Source of the DNA: Zingiber officinale
Lineage: Eukaryota > Streptophyta > Magnoliopsida > Zingiberales > Zingiberaceae
NCBI RefSeq assembly: GCF_018446385.1
Contig: NC_055999.1
Location: 84,424,281-84,488,280, forward strand
Direction: 5' to 3'
Length of the DNA stretch: 64,000 bases
Shown one piece after another: positions 35,155 through 47,235 of this stretch (the first letter of the stretch is position 1; each line of letters begins with the position of its first letter). Made by a program: the position numbers and the translations under genes. Under the pieces are notes generated by a model that made no database searches, was not told the DNA's origin, and worked only from the letters and a program-made list of their open reading frames with translations.

Positions 35155-37960
35155 CCTGTAAGAATCTAAAGGGATATTGGAGAGTAATTGCTCTCGACAC
35201 ATGACCGGGGATCAAACAATGTTCATAAAATTAACCTTCAAAAAACTAGAAACAGTTGTCTTTGGGAATAACGACAAACTGAAGGTACTTGGAATATGTA
35301 ATATTGAACTAGAGTCTAATTTTATCATTTATAAAGTACTACTTATTGAGAATTTTAAATTTAACTTACTTAGTGTTAGTCAATTATGTGATTAAGAGTA
35401 TAAGGTTAGGTTTACATCCATTGAATATTTAATTAAACATATAAAAGACCTTACAATAAAATTAAAAAGACTTAGGAATAACAACATTTACACAATCAAC
35501 CTAGTCAGCTCTTCACTTAAGTGTCACCTGACACAAAAAGAGGAAATCTGATTATGGCATAGGAGAATATCCCACACTAACTTTAAAAACCTTACCAAAC
35601 TAACTGGCTTAGTTAGAGGACTACCAAAACTACCTAACTTAGATTCAATAATTTGTAATGCTTATCAACAAGGAAAATAAACTAAATCAACTTACAAACC
35701 AACTAATCAAACTCAAACTAATTCAACACTTGAATTATTACACTTAAATTTATTTGACTCACATAGAATTAAATCCGTTAACGAAACTTTATACTGTCTA
35801 GTAATAATTGATGATTACTCAAGATTTACTTAGGTAAAATTCTTAAAAAATAAAGATTAAATATTTAAAATATTCAATAATTTTTGTAAAGAAACTGAAA
35901 ATGGAAATGGCTCAAAAATCAAAAGAATTAGGAGTGATAATAGTGGGGAATTTAAAAACATAGGTTTATTAAGTTTTGTTTAGAAAATGAGTACCATCAA
36001 GAATTCATGTGTCTTAATACACCTCAGCAAAATTGGAATAGTTTAAAGGAAAAATAGAACTCTTCAAAAAGTCATTAGGACAATGTTGAATGAATATCAA
36101 CTACCAAAATATTTCTAGGTAGAAGCTATTAATACATCCTGTTATGTACAAAATAGGACACAATAAACAAGAAACATAATAAAACCCATTTAAAATTTAT
36201 TATAATAAATTACCTAATATTATATACTTTAAGGTATTTGGATGTCCTGTTTATATATTAAACATAAGAAAATATTTAGGAAATTTATCTCAAAAATAGA
36301 AAATGAAATATTTATAGGTGACTCCCTAAACAATAGAGGATATAGAGTTTACAATAAAACTACTCTAAGAATTGAGGAAACAACCAATGTAAAATTTGAT
36401 TAAAAACTAAAGAATATAACACAAGTCAACCTTAATATCAACCAATTGATTTCGTAAGAGTTACCACTAATCTAGGGAGAGCAAGTGGAAACCCAATAAA
36501 CAAATATGAAGATGAACAAAATTAACCATAAGAAAATGAACAAACACAAATTGAGCCTAGAACAATTAGAATAAGTTCAGATCACCCAAACCAAATAATA
36601 GGTGATTCGGAACCAAGGGTTCAAGCTATATCCTCATTTAGAAACCTAAGTCAAATATCCTTAATATTTAAGTTTTAACCTAAAACAGTAGAAGAATCGT
36701 TGGTTGATCCAGACTGGATTATTACTATATAAGAAGAGCTAGCCCAATTTGAAAGAAACCAAATCTGGGACTTATTTCCTCTACCCAAGAATAAGAAACT
36801 CATAGAGATTAAGTGGGTATTTAGGAATAAGTTAAATGAAAAAGGGGAAATTATCAGGAATAAAGCTAGGCTAATAGCTAAAGGGTTTAGTCAAGTAGAG
36901 AGACTTGACTCTGATGAAACTTATGCCCCAGTAGTTAGACTTGAGCCCATTAAAATGCTATTAAGCTATGCAGCTCATAAAGGGTTTAAGCTCTACCAAA
37001 TTGTCATCAAATCAACCTTTTTAAATACACTAATAAAAAAAGAAGTATATGTAGGTCAACCACCTAGATTTGAAAACTTAGAACACCCTCTAGATTTGAA
37101 AACTTAGAACACCCTGATTATGTTTTCAAATTAAAAAAAAGCGCTCTATGGTCTAAAATAAACACCTAGGGTTTGGTATGAGCGATTATCCACCCATCTG
37201 ATTTCAAAAGAATTCAAACAAGGTTGAATTGATCCAACCTTGTTTGTAAAAATCATTAAATCCGATATTTTTGTCACCCAAGTCTACGTTGATGACATAA
37301 TTTTTGGATCTACAAACTCAGACTTTCTATAAAAGTTTAGTGATCCTAATGGAACACCAATAGACCTAAAGTATTATAGAAGTAGTATAGGTAGTCTATT
37401 ATACCTAATTGCAAGCCGGCCTAACATGCTATTTGAAGTTAGTATGTGTGCTAGATATCAAACTTATGCTAAGGAGTTCCATCTAAAGCTTGTTAAAAGA
37501 ATCTTCAGATATCTAAAAGGTACACAAATTATAGGAATGTGGTACCCTAGGACAACTACTTTTGACCTTCTAGGATATTCTGACTCAGACTATGCTGGCT
37601 CTAAATTAGATAGAAAAAGTACAAGTGGTGGATGTCAACTACTTGGACCATCACTTGTCAGCTGGTTCAATAGAAAACAACACTGTATCGCTTTATCTAC
37701 AATTGAGGTAGAATATATAGCTATGAGTGAGTGTGTAGCACAATTATTATGGATGATGCACACATTGCAAGACTTTAACCTAAATTATAAAAATTATAAA
37801 AATCTTTATTGACAACATAAGTTCATAAATTTAACTAAAAATTCAGTGTATCATTTAAGAACCAAACATATAGAAGTTAAACATCATTTTATAAGAGATC
37901 ATGTAACCAAAGGCAATATTGAACTAGGACGTTATCGAATATTGAACCTATGGCGTTAAA
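35155..37960 (+). pseudogene. C1 pol remnant: protease, integrase, RT, RNase H
   Basis: The copia order is visible through many stops. It begins with the protease region CSRHMTGD (the preceding active-site Asp-Ser-Gly reads Glu-Ser-Asn here) and a GAG-pre-integrase block (LWHRRISHTNFKNL). The integrase core follows (IIDDYSRFT, IRSDNSGEF). RT runs from IKWVFRNKLNEKGEIIRNKARLIAKGFSQ to VYVDDIIFGST. After the YVDD a deletion of roughly 100 codons joins to the YYRSSIGSLLYL segment. RNase H (GYSDSDYAGSKLDRKSTSGGC) is open at 37426-37812, and the usual HHFIRDHV tail follows. The enzyme is dead. Confidence 0.88.
37065..37117 (+). repeat. 26-bp tandem duplication in C1 RT
   Basis: TAGATTTGAAAACTTAGAAC plus six bases occurs twice in a row. 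It adds 26 bp and shifts the frame, a replication-slippage type lesion. Confidence 0.85.
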
Positions 37961-38237
37961 CTAGGACTACTATTTTTACAAACAATTTTCAAATAATTTA
38001 CAAATTCTAAGATTTTTTTTTATTTTATAAAAATTCTCATTTCCTTAGTATTTAAAATATGTTTTGGCCTTAGAATATATTAAATTCATAAAAAGCATAT
38101 TCTTATATATCTAGATATTGAGTATCTCACAAATACACTAGGTCTACCTTGATTGTGTATTCAAAAACTTAGAACAACGTGAGATGCATAGGCCTATTGC
38201 TTAGACTTAAAATACTTATATCAGTGCATCAATATAT

Positions 38238-39563
38238 TGTTGGTGCGTTTAGCACTAACGGTCCAACTCAAGATTTGATGAATGACAAAGTAGGTTAAGT
38301 TAGTTTTGCTGTGTTCTAACACTTTGACTGAGTGTGTAGGAGAAATCTAGCTAGGTTGACCGGCCGACCGAATAGTTGGTGCGAAGCCTAGTTAGGTTGA
38401 CAGGCCAATCGAATAGCTGGCACGAAGTCCAGATAGGTCGATGGGCTAACAGGATATCTGGCATGAAGTCCAGCTAGGTCGACGGGCCGACTGGATAGCC
38501 GACACAAAGTCTAGCTAGGTCAACGGGCCGATCGGATAACTGGCATGAAGTCCAGACTGGTTGACGGGCTGACCGGATGTTTGACAAATGGTAAGTGAAG
38601 GTAAGTCACTCGAGGAGAGTGACTGTGAAGACGCATCCCAGTTGAGGGACAGTAGACGTCTGTCCAGTTTAGGTCTATTTGGGATCCCTAGACTGAGACA
38701 TTGACTAGTTCGGAACTAATTACTCTATTTATTATATATATTTGTGCTAACACTTATCTTACAGGGTACTTGGACTAACACATTTGTTGCAGGGCAAGAA
38801 AGCAAGCAAGGAAGCAAAGTTGCCTTCGGGTGAACAGTACCCGAGAGCGTCCTCCATGGCTATGGAAGGTGCCTCAGTACTATTCATGGAAGGAGCCTTC
38901 CATGGCTATGGAAGGCGCCCTTTGTGGATAAAATTTGACCGTTTCACAGATAAGGCACAGCGAAGTCAAGGTAAATTTTATTCCATTGGAGGTGCCTTCC
39001 ATGCTTATGGGAGGCACCCTCCAAGCCTTTTATAAGGCAGTCTCGAGGAGGCATTGGAAGAACAACGATATACGAGCTACTGTGGATCCATTTGAGCTTC
39101 TAACTGCTCCAGGCTTCTTCTACAACTCCGGTGCAAAGCTACTGCACCCGAGGATTGTTCTGAGAACTTTCGATCGTGGCCAGTAGACCGACATCGACAC
39201 ACGAACACTTCCACTTAGATCCTTAAGTGTCGGTAACCTTTTTCTTGTAATTAATTACTGCAAAGGAACAAGTGCAGTGTGTTGCACTTATTCAATCTTC
39301 TTATACTCAGCTCTCTCTTCTGGGGGTATCGGAAGAGTTTTTTAGTGGATTGCCCATCGATAGGTTTGCGGGACCTGGGCCTTGGAGTAGGAGTCGTTGA
39401 AGGCTCCGAATCAAGTAAAAACTGCCTATGTTTTCTTGTGTCTTGGTTCTTGCTTTCTTGCTTTCTTACTTTCCGCTACGTACTCAAGTTTTAAAAATTG
39501 AAAAACGAGTTTTTAAAAACCATATGATTCAGCTCCCCCCCTCACGTACGTCACGAACCAACA
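38238..39563 (+). repeat. 5' LTR of C2
   Basis: 1326 bp, TGTTGG to CCAACA. It contains six tandem units of about 41-44 bp built on GGTCGACGGGCCGACC-like dyads (38345-38580). CpG-rich inverted repeats (GAAGGCGCC/GGCGCCTTC type) lie at 38850-39020, and the TATA box TTTATAAG at 39029-39036 is followed by R-U5. Confidence 0.88.
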
Positions 39564-39580
39564 AGTGATATCAGAGCGAT
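39564..39580 (+). other. primer binding site of C2
   Basis: AGTGATATCAGAGCGAT follows the LTR, one transition away from the normal methionine tRNA form. Confidence 0.8.
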
Positions 39581-39905
39581 TACCGTTCTGAATTGATGCA
39601 ACCACCAATCAGGCAAAGGGGGGTCTTTTCAAAAGCAAAATTATATATTGTTTTCGTTTAAAAAAATATGCCTTTCATTTTTTCCCTCCAATTTTTTTTT
39701 GAAAAATTCACTTCAATTTTTTCACTATTAGTTTAAATTGATAAAATAACCATTCTGGTAAATTTTGTCATAATACTTTTTATTATTATTTTATTATTTT
39801 TTAAAAAATTGATGAAATACCTTTAATTCTTTATCTCCCACACTACTTACCCTAAGACAAAGTCTTGGAAATCGCTTCATGTCTATATTTTTTGCAAGTG
39901 TATCA

Positions 39906-40260
39906 ATGTCTCATCAAGAAGGATGGAGCATCCACGAACCACCACCATATGAGATATACGAGAGGCACGAATTCAATTTGTGGAAGATGCAGATGGAAAG
40001 CTTCATCTTTATGAACGACTTTGACGGTGGCATGACACTGAGATGATCAACCCAGAACTCAGAAGCAAACCAAAAGGTAATAAAGTTAATTTCAGATCTA
40101 TTACCTAACAAAATTACATGCAGGATAGGAAAGGTCAGGAATGCCCATGAGTTTTGGACCTGCTTGACCAAACTTCACGAGGAACCGTTGGAGTTAGAGA
40201 ATCAAGTCAAAATCGAATTCAGACTCGAGTAAGAGCCAACGGAGAAGCCTACTGAATTAG
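39906..40260 (+). pseudogene. C2 gag remnant
   Basis: The frame from ATG 39906 has a Gag-like start (EFNLWKMQM), a stop at about 40044, then a segment ending HEFWTCLTKLHE. It goes directly into an acidic stretch and another stop. As in the gag-only family of 1-10461, the UBN2 core after the LHE motif is absent. No zinc knuckle was found. Confidence 0.7.
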
Positions 40261-41129
40261 GGGATACGCTTAAGGTTAATATAATTTACTAAAATACACA
40301 TACCAATAGTAGTTTAAATTATCTGCATGATAATCTAGATAATTAAAAAATTATCCCTAGTGTGCTACATGACAATCTAGATTTTGATTAAGTCAATCAA
40401 GACTTTGATCAAATTGGCATCAACTGTGACTTGGTCAAACAGAATATTGACCAAATCAATTAGACACATTAATTAATTCAGAAAACTTAAAATTAAATAA
40501 AAATTTAGAAATGATTCATTTAAACATTAAAATAAATTTGAATTAAAAAAAAATATCGAAATAGATTTAGATAAAATCAATAAATATCTTAATAAAGTAT
40601 TTAATAATCTAGACAATATCAATCTTGAAAATTCTATCCAAAACCAAGATAATTTAATTAATAAAAAAATTAAATTTTAAAGATAGGACTAATTTAATAA
40701 ATTCAACTAATAATATAAACTTAAAAGATAAAGAAAATATAAGGATAAATTTAAACACTTTAATAAAATCAAAACCAAAGTTAACAAATTCAAAATTAAA
40801 TACTAAAGATAACATCTTAAATGAAGATTATCCAGAAAATTCAAAATCAACAATTAATATGAAGTTAAAAGATAAATCTTTAAAGAAATATGATTAAAAC
40901 AATTCAAATTTAAAAACTAATAAAACCCTAAACACTAAATATAATCTTAACTTAATAAAATTAAGATTGAAAGAAAAATTAAATATTAAATATACTCCTC
41001 TAAAGAAGGACAATTTCACAAATTTATTTAATTCAAAATTAAAAACTTAAATTTAAATTACAAATTAAACATTAAATCTCAAATAAAATTAACTTTAATT
41101 ATACAAAAACCTTAAAAGGAAAATCAATA
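40261..41129. other. AT-rich noncoding interior of C2
   Basis: Very A-rich on the plus strand with repeated AATTTAAA/AATAAA words. I see no gene. Confidence 0.6.
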
Positions 41130-41600
41130 ATTTAGAGGGAGGTTCCAAATTAGTTGGCACCTCCAAAATAACAACTTACTCGACAGGATAATTAGGATTA
41201 GATTAAAAAGGGACAAAAATTTAACTTGACCTACGGTACTAGTGAAGTTTTGGATGATAGTAGATTAGGAAAACTCTATCTATCCATGTCTAGGAAGATA
41301 TGATTTCGACCTGGTACATTTAGCTTAGTGGAACTAACTGAAGCTACCCCTTACGAATCCTAACTACTTAGACCAATGTTTTATATTAAGTTCAGTGAAT
41401 AGGACTATTTGAAAAATCTCGAAGGCATGGTTACTCTAATGATGTCCAAGTGACTCATCATAGCCCAGAAATTTATCCAAAGAATGTCTATTTGTTGAAC
41501 CCAAAGCTAAATCTGAATCTAACAAAAAGTTAAACCAAACCCTGAAATTGATCATAACTTATCTCACAAAAATTATAGGATTCCCTTATTGAAAATATAG
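41130..41600 (+). repeat. conserved internal block, C2 copy
   Basis: Counterpart of 22888-23345 in C1. Here it sits in an element that has no pol, so selection on a protein is unlikely. Confidence 0.75.
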
Positions 41601-43508
41601 ATTGGGTGAGATGACTAAGAAATTCAAATTGAATTAAATTAAAAGTAAACTAAATTAAAATTAAAATTAAAATTAAAATTAAATTATTAAATTAAAATTA
41701 AATTCAATTCAATTCAAATCAAATTTAATTTAAATTTAAATTTAATTAAAATCAAATTAAACTAAATTAAAATTAAAATTGAATTAAATTTAAATTAGTT
41801 AAAATTAAAAATTAACTTAATTAAAATTTTAACTATTTTAATTAAATCATAATTAAAGATTGACTTAAATTGAACCTTACTTAACTTTGTTTAATAAATT
41901 TAACTTCAAATTAATATTAACTTTAAATTTAGTTAATCCTAATTAAGTTAAATAAAAAAATTGAAGTAAATGAAAAGTTAAATTATAACTAATACTTTCA
42001 TTAATCCATTAACTCAATCAATTAATATGAAATTTAAATTATTTTAATCAAATAAGTATTAAATTATTGAATTAAGTAAAAGTTAATAAATAATCTATTG
42101 ATAATGATTAATTGTTATTGAATTAGTAACAACTTATTTTATTTAATCTTAAACTAAAGTTTAACTTAATACATCTAAATCTAAAGTTAATTATTTTTAG
42201 AATAATTGTTTATTGATGAATCAAACTTAAAATTATACCAAGTATATAGAGATAATTATTTAAATAATAAATTTTATAAACATAAGTGTTACTAACCCTA
42301 AATCCCCTAAAACACTTAGGTAGAAAAATGTACTAAGACTTTGAAATTTAACATACTCAAACCTTAGTGTTAAATTAACGGGGAGAGATAAATTCAGGGG
42401 GAGTAATAAATTCAGGGGGAGTATCAAATTTAGGGAGAGGATCAAATTTTTTAGAAAATTATTTCCTTAAGTTTTTTTTTAAAAATTCCTTAGAATTTTT
42501 TTAATTATTCTTTATCAAATTTCTCTTTAAACTCTTTTTTTAAAATCCTATCTCAATTGTTTAAAAAAAAATACTTTAAAAATCTTACTTTAAATGTTTT
42601 TTTTACAAATATTTTCAAAATCTTTATTAAAATACTGTCAGGTCTAGGGGAAGTACTAATATTTTATATTTTGCAAACTGCTTGCATTTTTTTTTAAATA
42701 TTTTGCAAAAATTATTTTTGAAAATTGCTTCAAATTTTAAAGGGTTACTAAACTAGGATCTTTAAACTTTTTGTTTACCTTTTTTTAACCTTAAAAGTTT
42801 TAAAGATAGGTTTTAAAAATCAATGTGATAAATGTCTAAATTTTTGAAAACGTCTTGATATAGTCTTCAAAAGGTTTTCTTACTTAAAATTTTATCATCT
42901 TATTTTTGAAAATCTTAAATTTTTGAAAAGATATGTTTTAAAAAGTTATCTTAAAACCTCAGCTATTTTCAAAATATTCCGTGATTTTATTTTTAAAAAT
43001 ATTTTTTAATTCTCTAACTTTCCAATTATTTTTACAAAATTTCTAGCTTCTTCAAATTTTATATCCTTTGAAAATCTTATGCAAATTATAAGCTTTCAAA
43101 CATTTGTTTTTGAATATTATAAATAGGTTAATAGGCTTTGAAAATTATTTCAACTTTATTTTTAGAAATTCTGCCATGAAGTTTTAAGACACATTTGAAA
43201 TTTGTTTAACTTCTTTATTGATTTTTTTTTAACTTTGAAAATTTTGTAAACGTTAATTTTTATTGTAAGGTTAATTTCTCCCAATAAACCTAATTTTTTT
43301 TTGTTAAAATTTTCTCTCCTTTACTTAGCCGCTTTTCTTAAACTTGTCTATGCTTATTATTTTTGATGATTGCCAAAGGGGGAGAGTTAGATGGATTAAG
43401 TTAGCAAAATACTAGACAAAACACCAACCTAACTAAATTAAAATCATTTCATTAGTCCAGTTATTTTTTCATATTTTTCACTAACTTAACCCAGATTATC
43501 ATTGCATC
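41601..43508. other. low-complexity and noncoding 3' interior of C2
   Basis: It begins with AAATT-type low complexity (41601-41830), then T-rich sequence. A first purine run (AAAGGGGGAGAG near 43376) lies about 130 bp upstream of the true tract. Confidence 0.6.
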
Positions 43509-43522
43509 AAAAAGGGGAAGAT
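43509..43522 (+). other. polypurine tract of C2
   Basis: AAAAAGGGGAAGAT precedes the 3' LTR. Together with the tract near 43376 it makes the double arrangement known from Sireviruses. Confidence 0.8.
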
Positions 43523-44825
43523 TGTTGGTGTGGTTAGCACTAACGGTCTAACTCAGGTTTTGATGAATGACAAAGTAAGTTAAGTTAGTTTTGTTGTGAT
43601 ATAATACTTTGACTAAGTGTGCAGGAGAAATCCAGCTAGGTCAACGGACCGATCGGATAGCTGGTACGAAACTCAACTAGGTCAACGGGCCGACCGGATA
43701 GTTGGCACGAAGTCCAGTTAGGTCGACGGGCTAACCGGATATCTGGCACGAAGCCTAGCTAGGTCAACGGGCCGACCAGATAGCTAGCACAAAGTCTAGA
43801 CTGGTCGACAGACTGATCGGATGTCTGGCAAACGGTAAGTGAAGGTAAGTCACTAGAGGAGAGTGACTGTGAGGACGTGCCCCAGTTGAGGGACAGTAGG
43901 CGTCAGTCCAGTTTAGGTCCATTTGGGATCCCTAGACTGAGACCTTGACTAGTTCCTGGTCTTGGGAAGACAGGAACTAATTACTCTATTTATTATATAT
44001 ATTTGTGCTAACACTTGTCTTGCAGGGTATTTGGATTAACACATTTGTTGTAGGGCAAGAAAGCAAGCAAGGAAGCAAAGCTGTCTTCGGGTGAACGGTA
44101 CCCGAGGGCGCCCTCCATGGCTATGGAAGGCGCCTCGGTACTGTTCATGGAAGGCGCCTTCTATGACTATGGAAGGCGCCCTCCACGGATAAAATTTGAC
44201 AAATTCGCATATATGGCGCAGCGAAGTTAGGGTAAATTTTATCCCATTGGAGGCGCCTTTTATGCTTATAGGAGACGCCCTCCAAGCCTTTTATAAGGCA
44301 GTCTCGAGAAGGCATTGGAAGAACAACGATATACGAGCTACTGCGCATCCATTTGAGCTTTCAACTGCTCCAGGCTTCTGCTACGACTCCGTTGCAAAGC
44401 TACTGTGCCCGAGGACTGTTCAGAGAACTTCCGATCGTGGCCGATAGACTGACACCGACACACGAACACTTCCACTTATATCCTTAAGTGTCAGTAACCT
44501 TTTTCTTGTAATTAATTACTGCAAAGGAACAAGTGCAGTGTGTTGCACTTGTTCAATCTTCTTGTACTCGACTCTCTCTTCCGGGGGTACTTGAAGAGGT
44601 TTTTAGTGGATTTCCCATTGATAGGTCCGCGGGGCCTGGGTCTTGGAGTAGGAGTCGCCGAAGGCTCCGAACTAAGTAAAAATCGCTTGTGTTTTCTTGT
44701 GTCTTGGTTCTTGCTTTCTTACTTTCCGCTACGTGCTTGAGTTTTAAAAATTGAAAAAGAAGAGTTTTTAAAAACCACATGATTCACCCCCCCCCCCCCT
44801 TTCTCACGTGTGTCACGATCTAACA
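43523..44825 (+). repeat. 3' LTR of C2
   Basis: 1303 bp, same order of parts as the 5' LTR, TATA-like TTTATAAG at 44290. Many point differences from the 5' LTR suggest an older insertion than the Tekay-type element. Confidence 0.88.
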
Positions 44826-45808
44826 TACATGCCTGGATGAAAAATACTAGAATCGTGATCAAGTTAAGTGATCCACATTAGTCGAATACTAACTGGATAC
44901 ATTAACTTAACTTGACTAACCAAGTAAATACTGCTATCTTCTGATAGTTAGTTAGTAACTAAGAGTTACACATTTAAGGACATATTTTTTAGATGAATAC
45001 TTTTAAATATATCAGGTTCGGGGGAGTAAATTTGAAAATGATTTTTAAAATAGCTTATTTCCTTACTTGTTTCAAAATTACTTTGTTTTACAAAATAATT
45101 TCAAAAAATACCTTTAAAAAATTCTTATTTTTTATATAAGTATTTTCCACTTTCAAAAAAAATCTATTTTTGAAAATACTTACAAGACTCTTTGCAAGTT
45201 TTTAAAAAGAAGATTTGAACGATTGAAATTTTAAAACATACTTTTCAAGCAAGCTATCTTTTTAACAAATCCTCTTGAATCTATTTTTTTTGCAAAATTT
45301 ACTTGTACAAAATGTTCTTGTTTTCCAAAGTCAAAATGTTGAAAACTATTTATACTACTTTCAAGCTTATTTTACCTAGCAAAATGTCTTTGACAACACT
45401 TTAACTTATTTTACAATATTCGTGCAACATATTTTAAGTGTTTTAAAAACTATCTTGCAAAACAATTTCTAAAACTTCTTTCATAATTTAAATTTTGCAA
45501 AAAGGTTTGATTTAGAAACTTTCAACATTTTAAATTATCAACGTTTTAAAAATTTTCAACATTTTGAAAACCCTTTTGAATAGTTTGAAAATTTCTTTAA
45601 TTCCTTCCACCTATCACACCTGTAGATTTGTATTTGAAATTTTTACTAAAGTTTTATTACAATCTGCTTATTTGCATTGTTTTTGATAGATGTCAAAGGC
45701 GTAGGGTAAGAGTTAGTAAGAAAAAGTGAAAAATCAACTAAACTTTAAAACCTTAAAATGATCATGTCTTTACTATTTCACTTCTGCATATCTTTTCCTA
45801 ACTTTAAC
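44826..45808 (+). other. C1 interior after C2
   Basis: T-rich noncoding end of C1. A decayed purine tract (CAAAGGCGTAGGGTAAGAG near 45699) remains. The second tract and the first 40-odd bases of the LTR are missing; the joint at about 45808 falls in an AACCCAG-like word. Confidence 0.65.
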
Positions 45809-47137
45809 CCAGGTTTTGATGAATGACAAATGAGTTAAGTTAGGTGTTGTTATAATCTAATACATTTACCGAGTGTGCAGGGTTGACTAACTTGGCAGGA
45901 AGTCCAATCAAGATGTTCGATTCTTGATTGACAATCAGGATGTTCGATTCCCGATTGGATGGAAGTCCAGTCAGAATGTTTGATTCTCGATTGGCAGTCG
46001 AGATGCTCGATCATCAATTGGAAGGAAGTCCAGTCGGGATGTTCGATTCCCGATTAGCAGTCGGGATATTCGATTCCCGATTAGCTGAAGTCTGGATATG
46101 CGATTCTTGAAGGAAGACTAGGATATCTGATTTCCGAAATTTGAATGTGCGATTCCGGAAGGAAGAGGATGTTTGATTCCTGATGGGCTCACTCAACACT
46201 GGGTAAGCGAAGGTAAGTTATTGGAGGTTAAGGGGACAGTAGGCGTCGACCCAATTTAGATCTATTTTAGAAACCTAAATTGAGACCCTGAGTAGATCAT
46301 AGTTTGGAAAACAGGGTCTAAGTCATAAATTAATCATATTATTGTTATGCTAATATTGTTTTGCAGGTTAGATTATTGTTGTGTTGGACTAACCTAACTT
46401 GCAGGGTAAAAAGAGTAAAAAGGTCTCGGGTGAACATTACCCGAGACGCCTTCAAGCATTGGAAGGCGTCTTTGTACTATTCATGGAAGACACCTTCAGC
46501 GCTATGGAAGGCGTATTCCGATGGATAAATTTTAGATTTCGTCGCAGATAAGGAGCAAGCTGTTCAGGATTAGATTTCTCACATTGGAGGCGCCTTCAAA
46601 GCTATGGAAGACGCCTCCACACTCATTTTAAGGGTGTCTCACCCAAGGCTTTGTACACAACTTTTATACGAGAATCTACGCATCTGATCAGCTTTCCGGC
46701 TACTCTGACTTGCTACTGTTGCCTTACTACAACTCTACTATGCTCGATTGCCGCTGAGAGGCCTTCCAAACATTGAGCTCGAGCCGACCAACTACAAACA
46801 ATGTTTGGTAATGAAATTAATTACTGTGCTTAATTTATGAAAACGGGAAGTGTAGACTTCTCTGACTCTTTTTGTACTCGATTCCCTCTTCAGGCGGTTC
46901 TAGAAGAAGTTTTTAGTGAATTACTTGTCGATAAATCCGCAGGACCTGGGTCTTGGAGTAGGAGTCACCGAAGACTCCGAACCAAGTAAAACCGACCACG
47001 TATTTTTTTGCTTGCTTTTCTATTTCGCTTTAGTACTTAATTTTCCACTGAGCACTTGATTTTATAAAACTGAAAAGAATAAGTTTTTGAAAATCACATG
47101 ATTCATTCCTCCTTTTCATGTGCGTCTCAATCCAATA
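45809..47137 (+). repeat. 3' LTR of C1, start deleted
   Basis: It aligns with the 5' LTR from about base 40 onward. It has the hairpin array (45900-46180), CGCCTTC inverted repeats (46440-46620) and a mutated TATA box (TTTTAAGG where the 5' LTR has TTATAAGG). It ends CCAATA. Confidence 0.85.
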
Positions 47138-47235
47138 ACTTGTTTTGATAATTCCTTTATAGGTTCGAGCGAAACATGACACCACAAACACAGTTGTTGC
47201 TGGTTGTGTTACAGGAGGGGCTATTTCTGCAAAAG

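Larger units (their letters stand above)
38238..44825 (+). mobile_element. Sirevirus-like gag-remnant element C2, nested in C1
   Basis: 6588 bp with LTRs at 38238-39563 and 43523-44825, primer site, a short gag remnant, no pol, and a polypurine tract. Flanking 5-mers are TATAT and TACAT (one mismatch). C1 sequence resumes on the far side. The internal 4 kb is AT-rich and almost noncoding. Confidence 0.87.
16404..47137 (+). mobile_element. old Sirevirus-like Ty1/copia element C1, host of four other insertions
   Basis: It runs from a 5' LTR (16404-17904) to a 3' LTR (45809-47137) and spans 30.7 kb. Removing the hAT, LINE plus Tekay, and C2 with their duplications leaves about 9.6 kb, normal for this lineage. 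The order is primer site, gag, spacer, protease, integrase, RT, RNase H. All frames carry multiple stops. The flanking 5-mers ACGGG and ACTTG match only partly, consistent with age. Confidence 0.85.
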
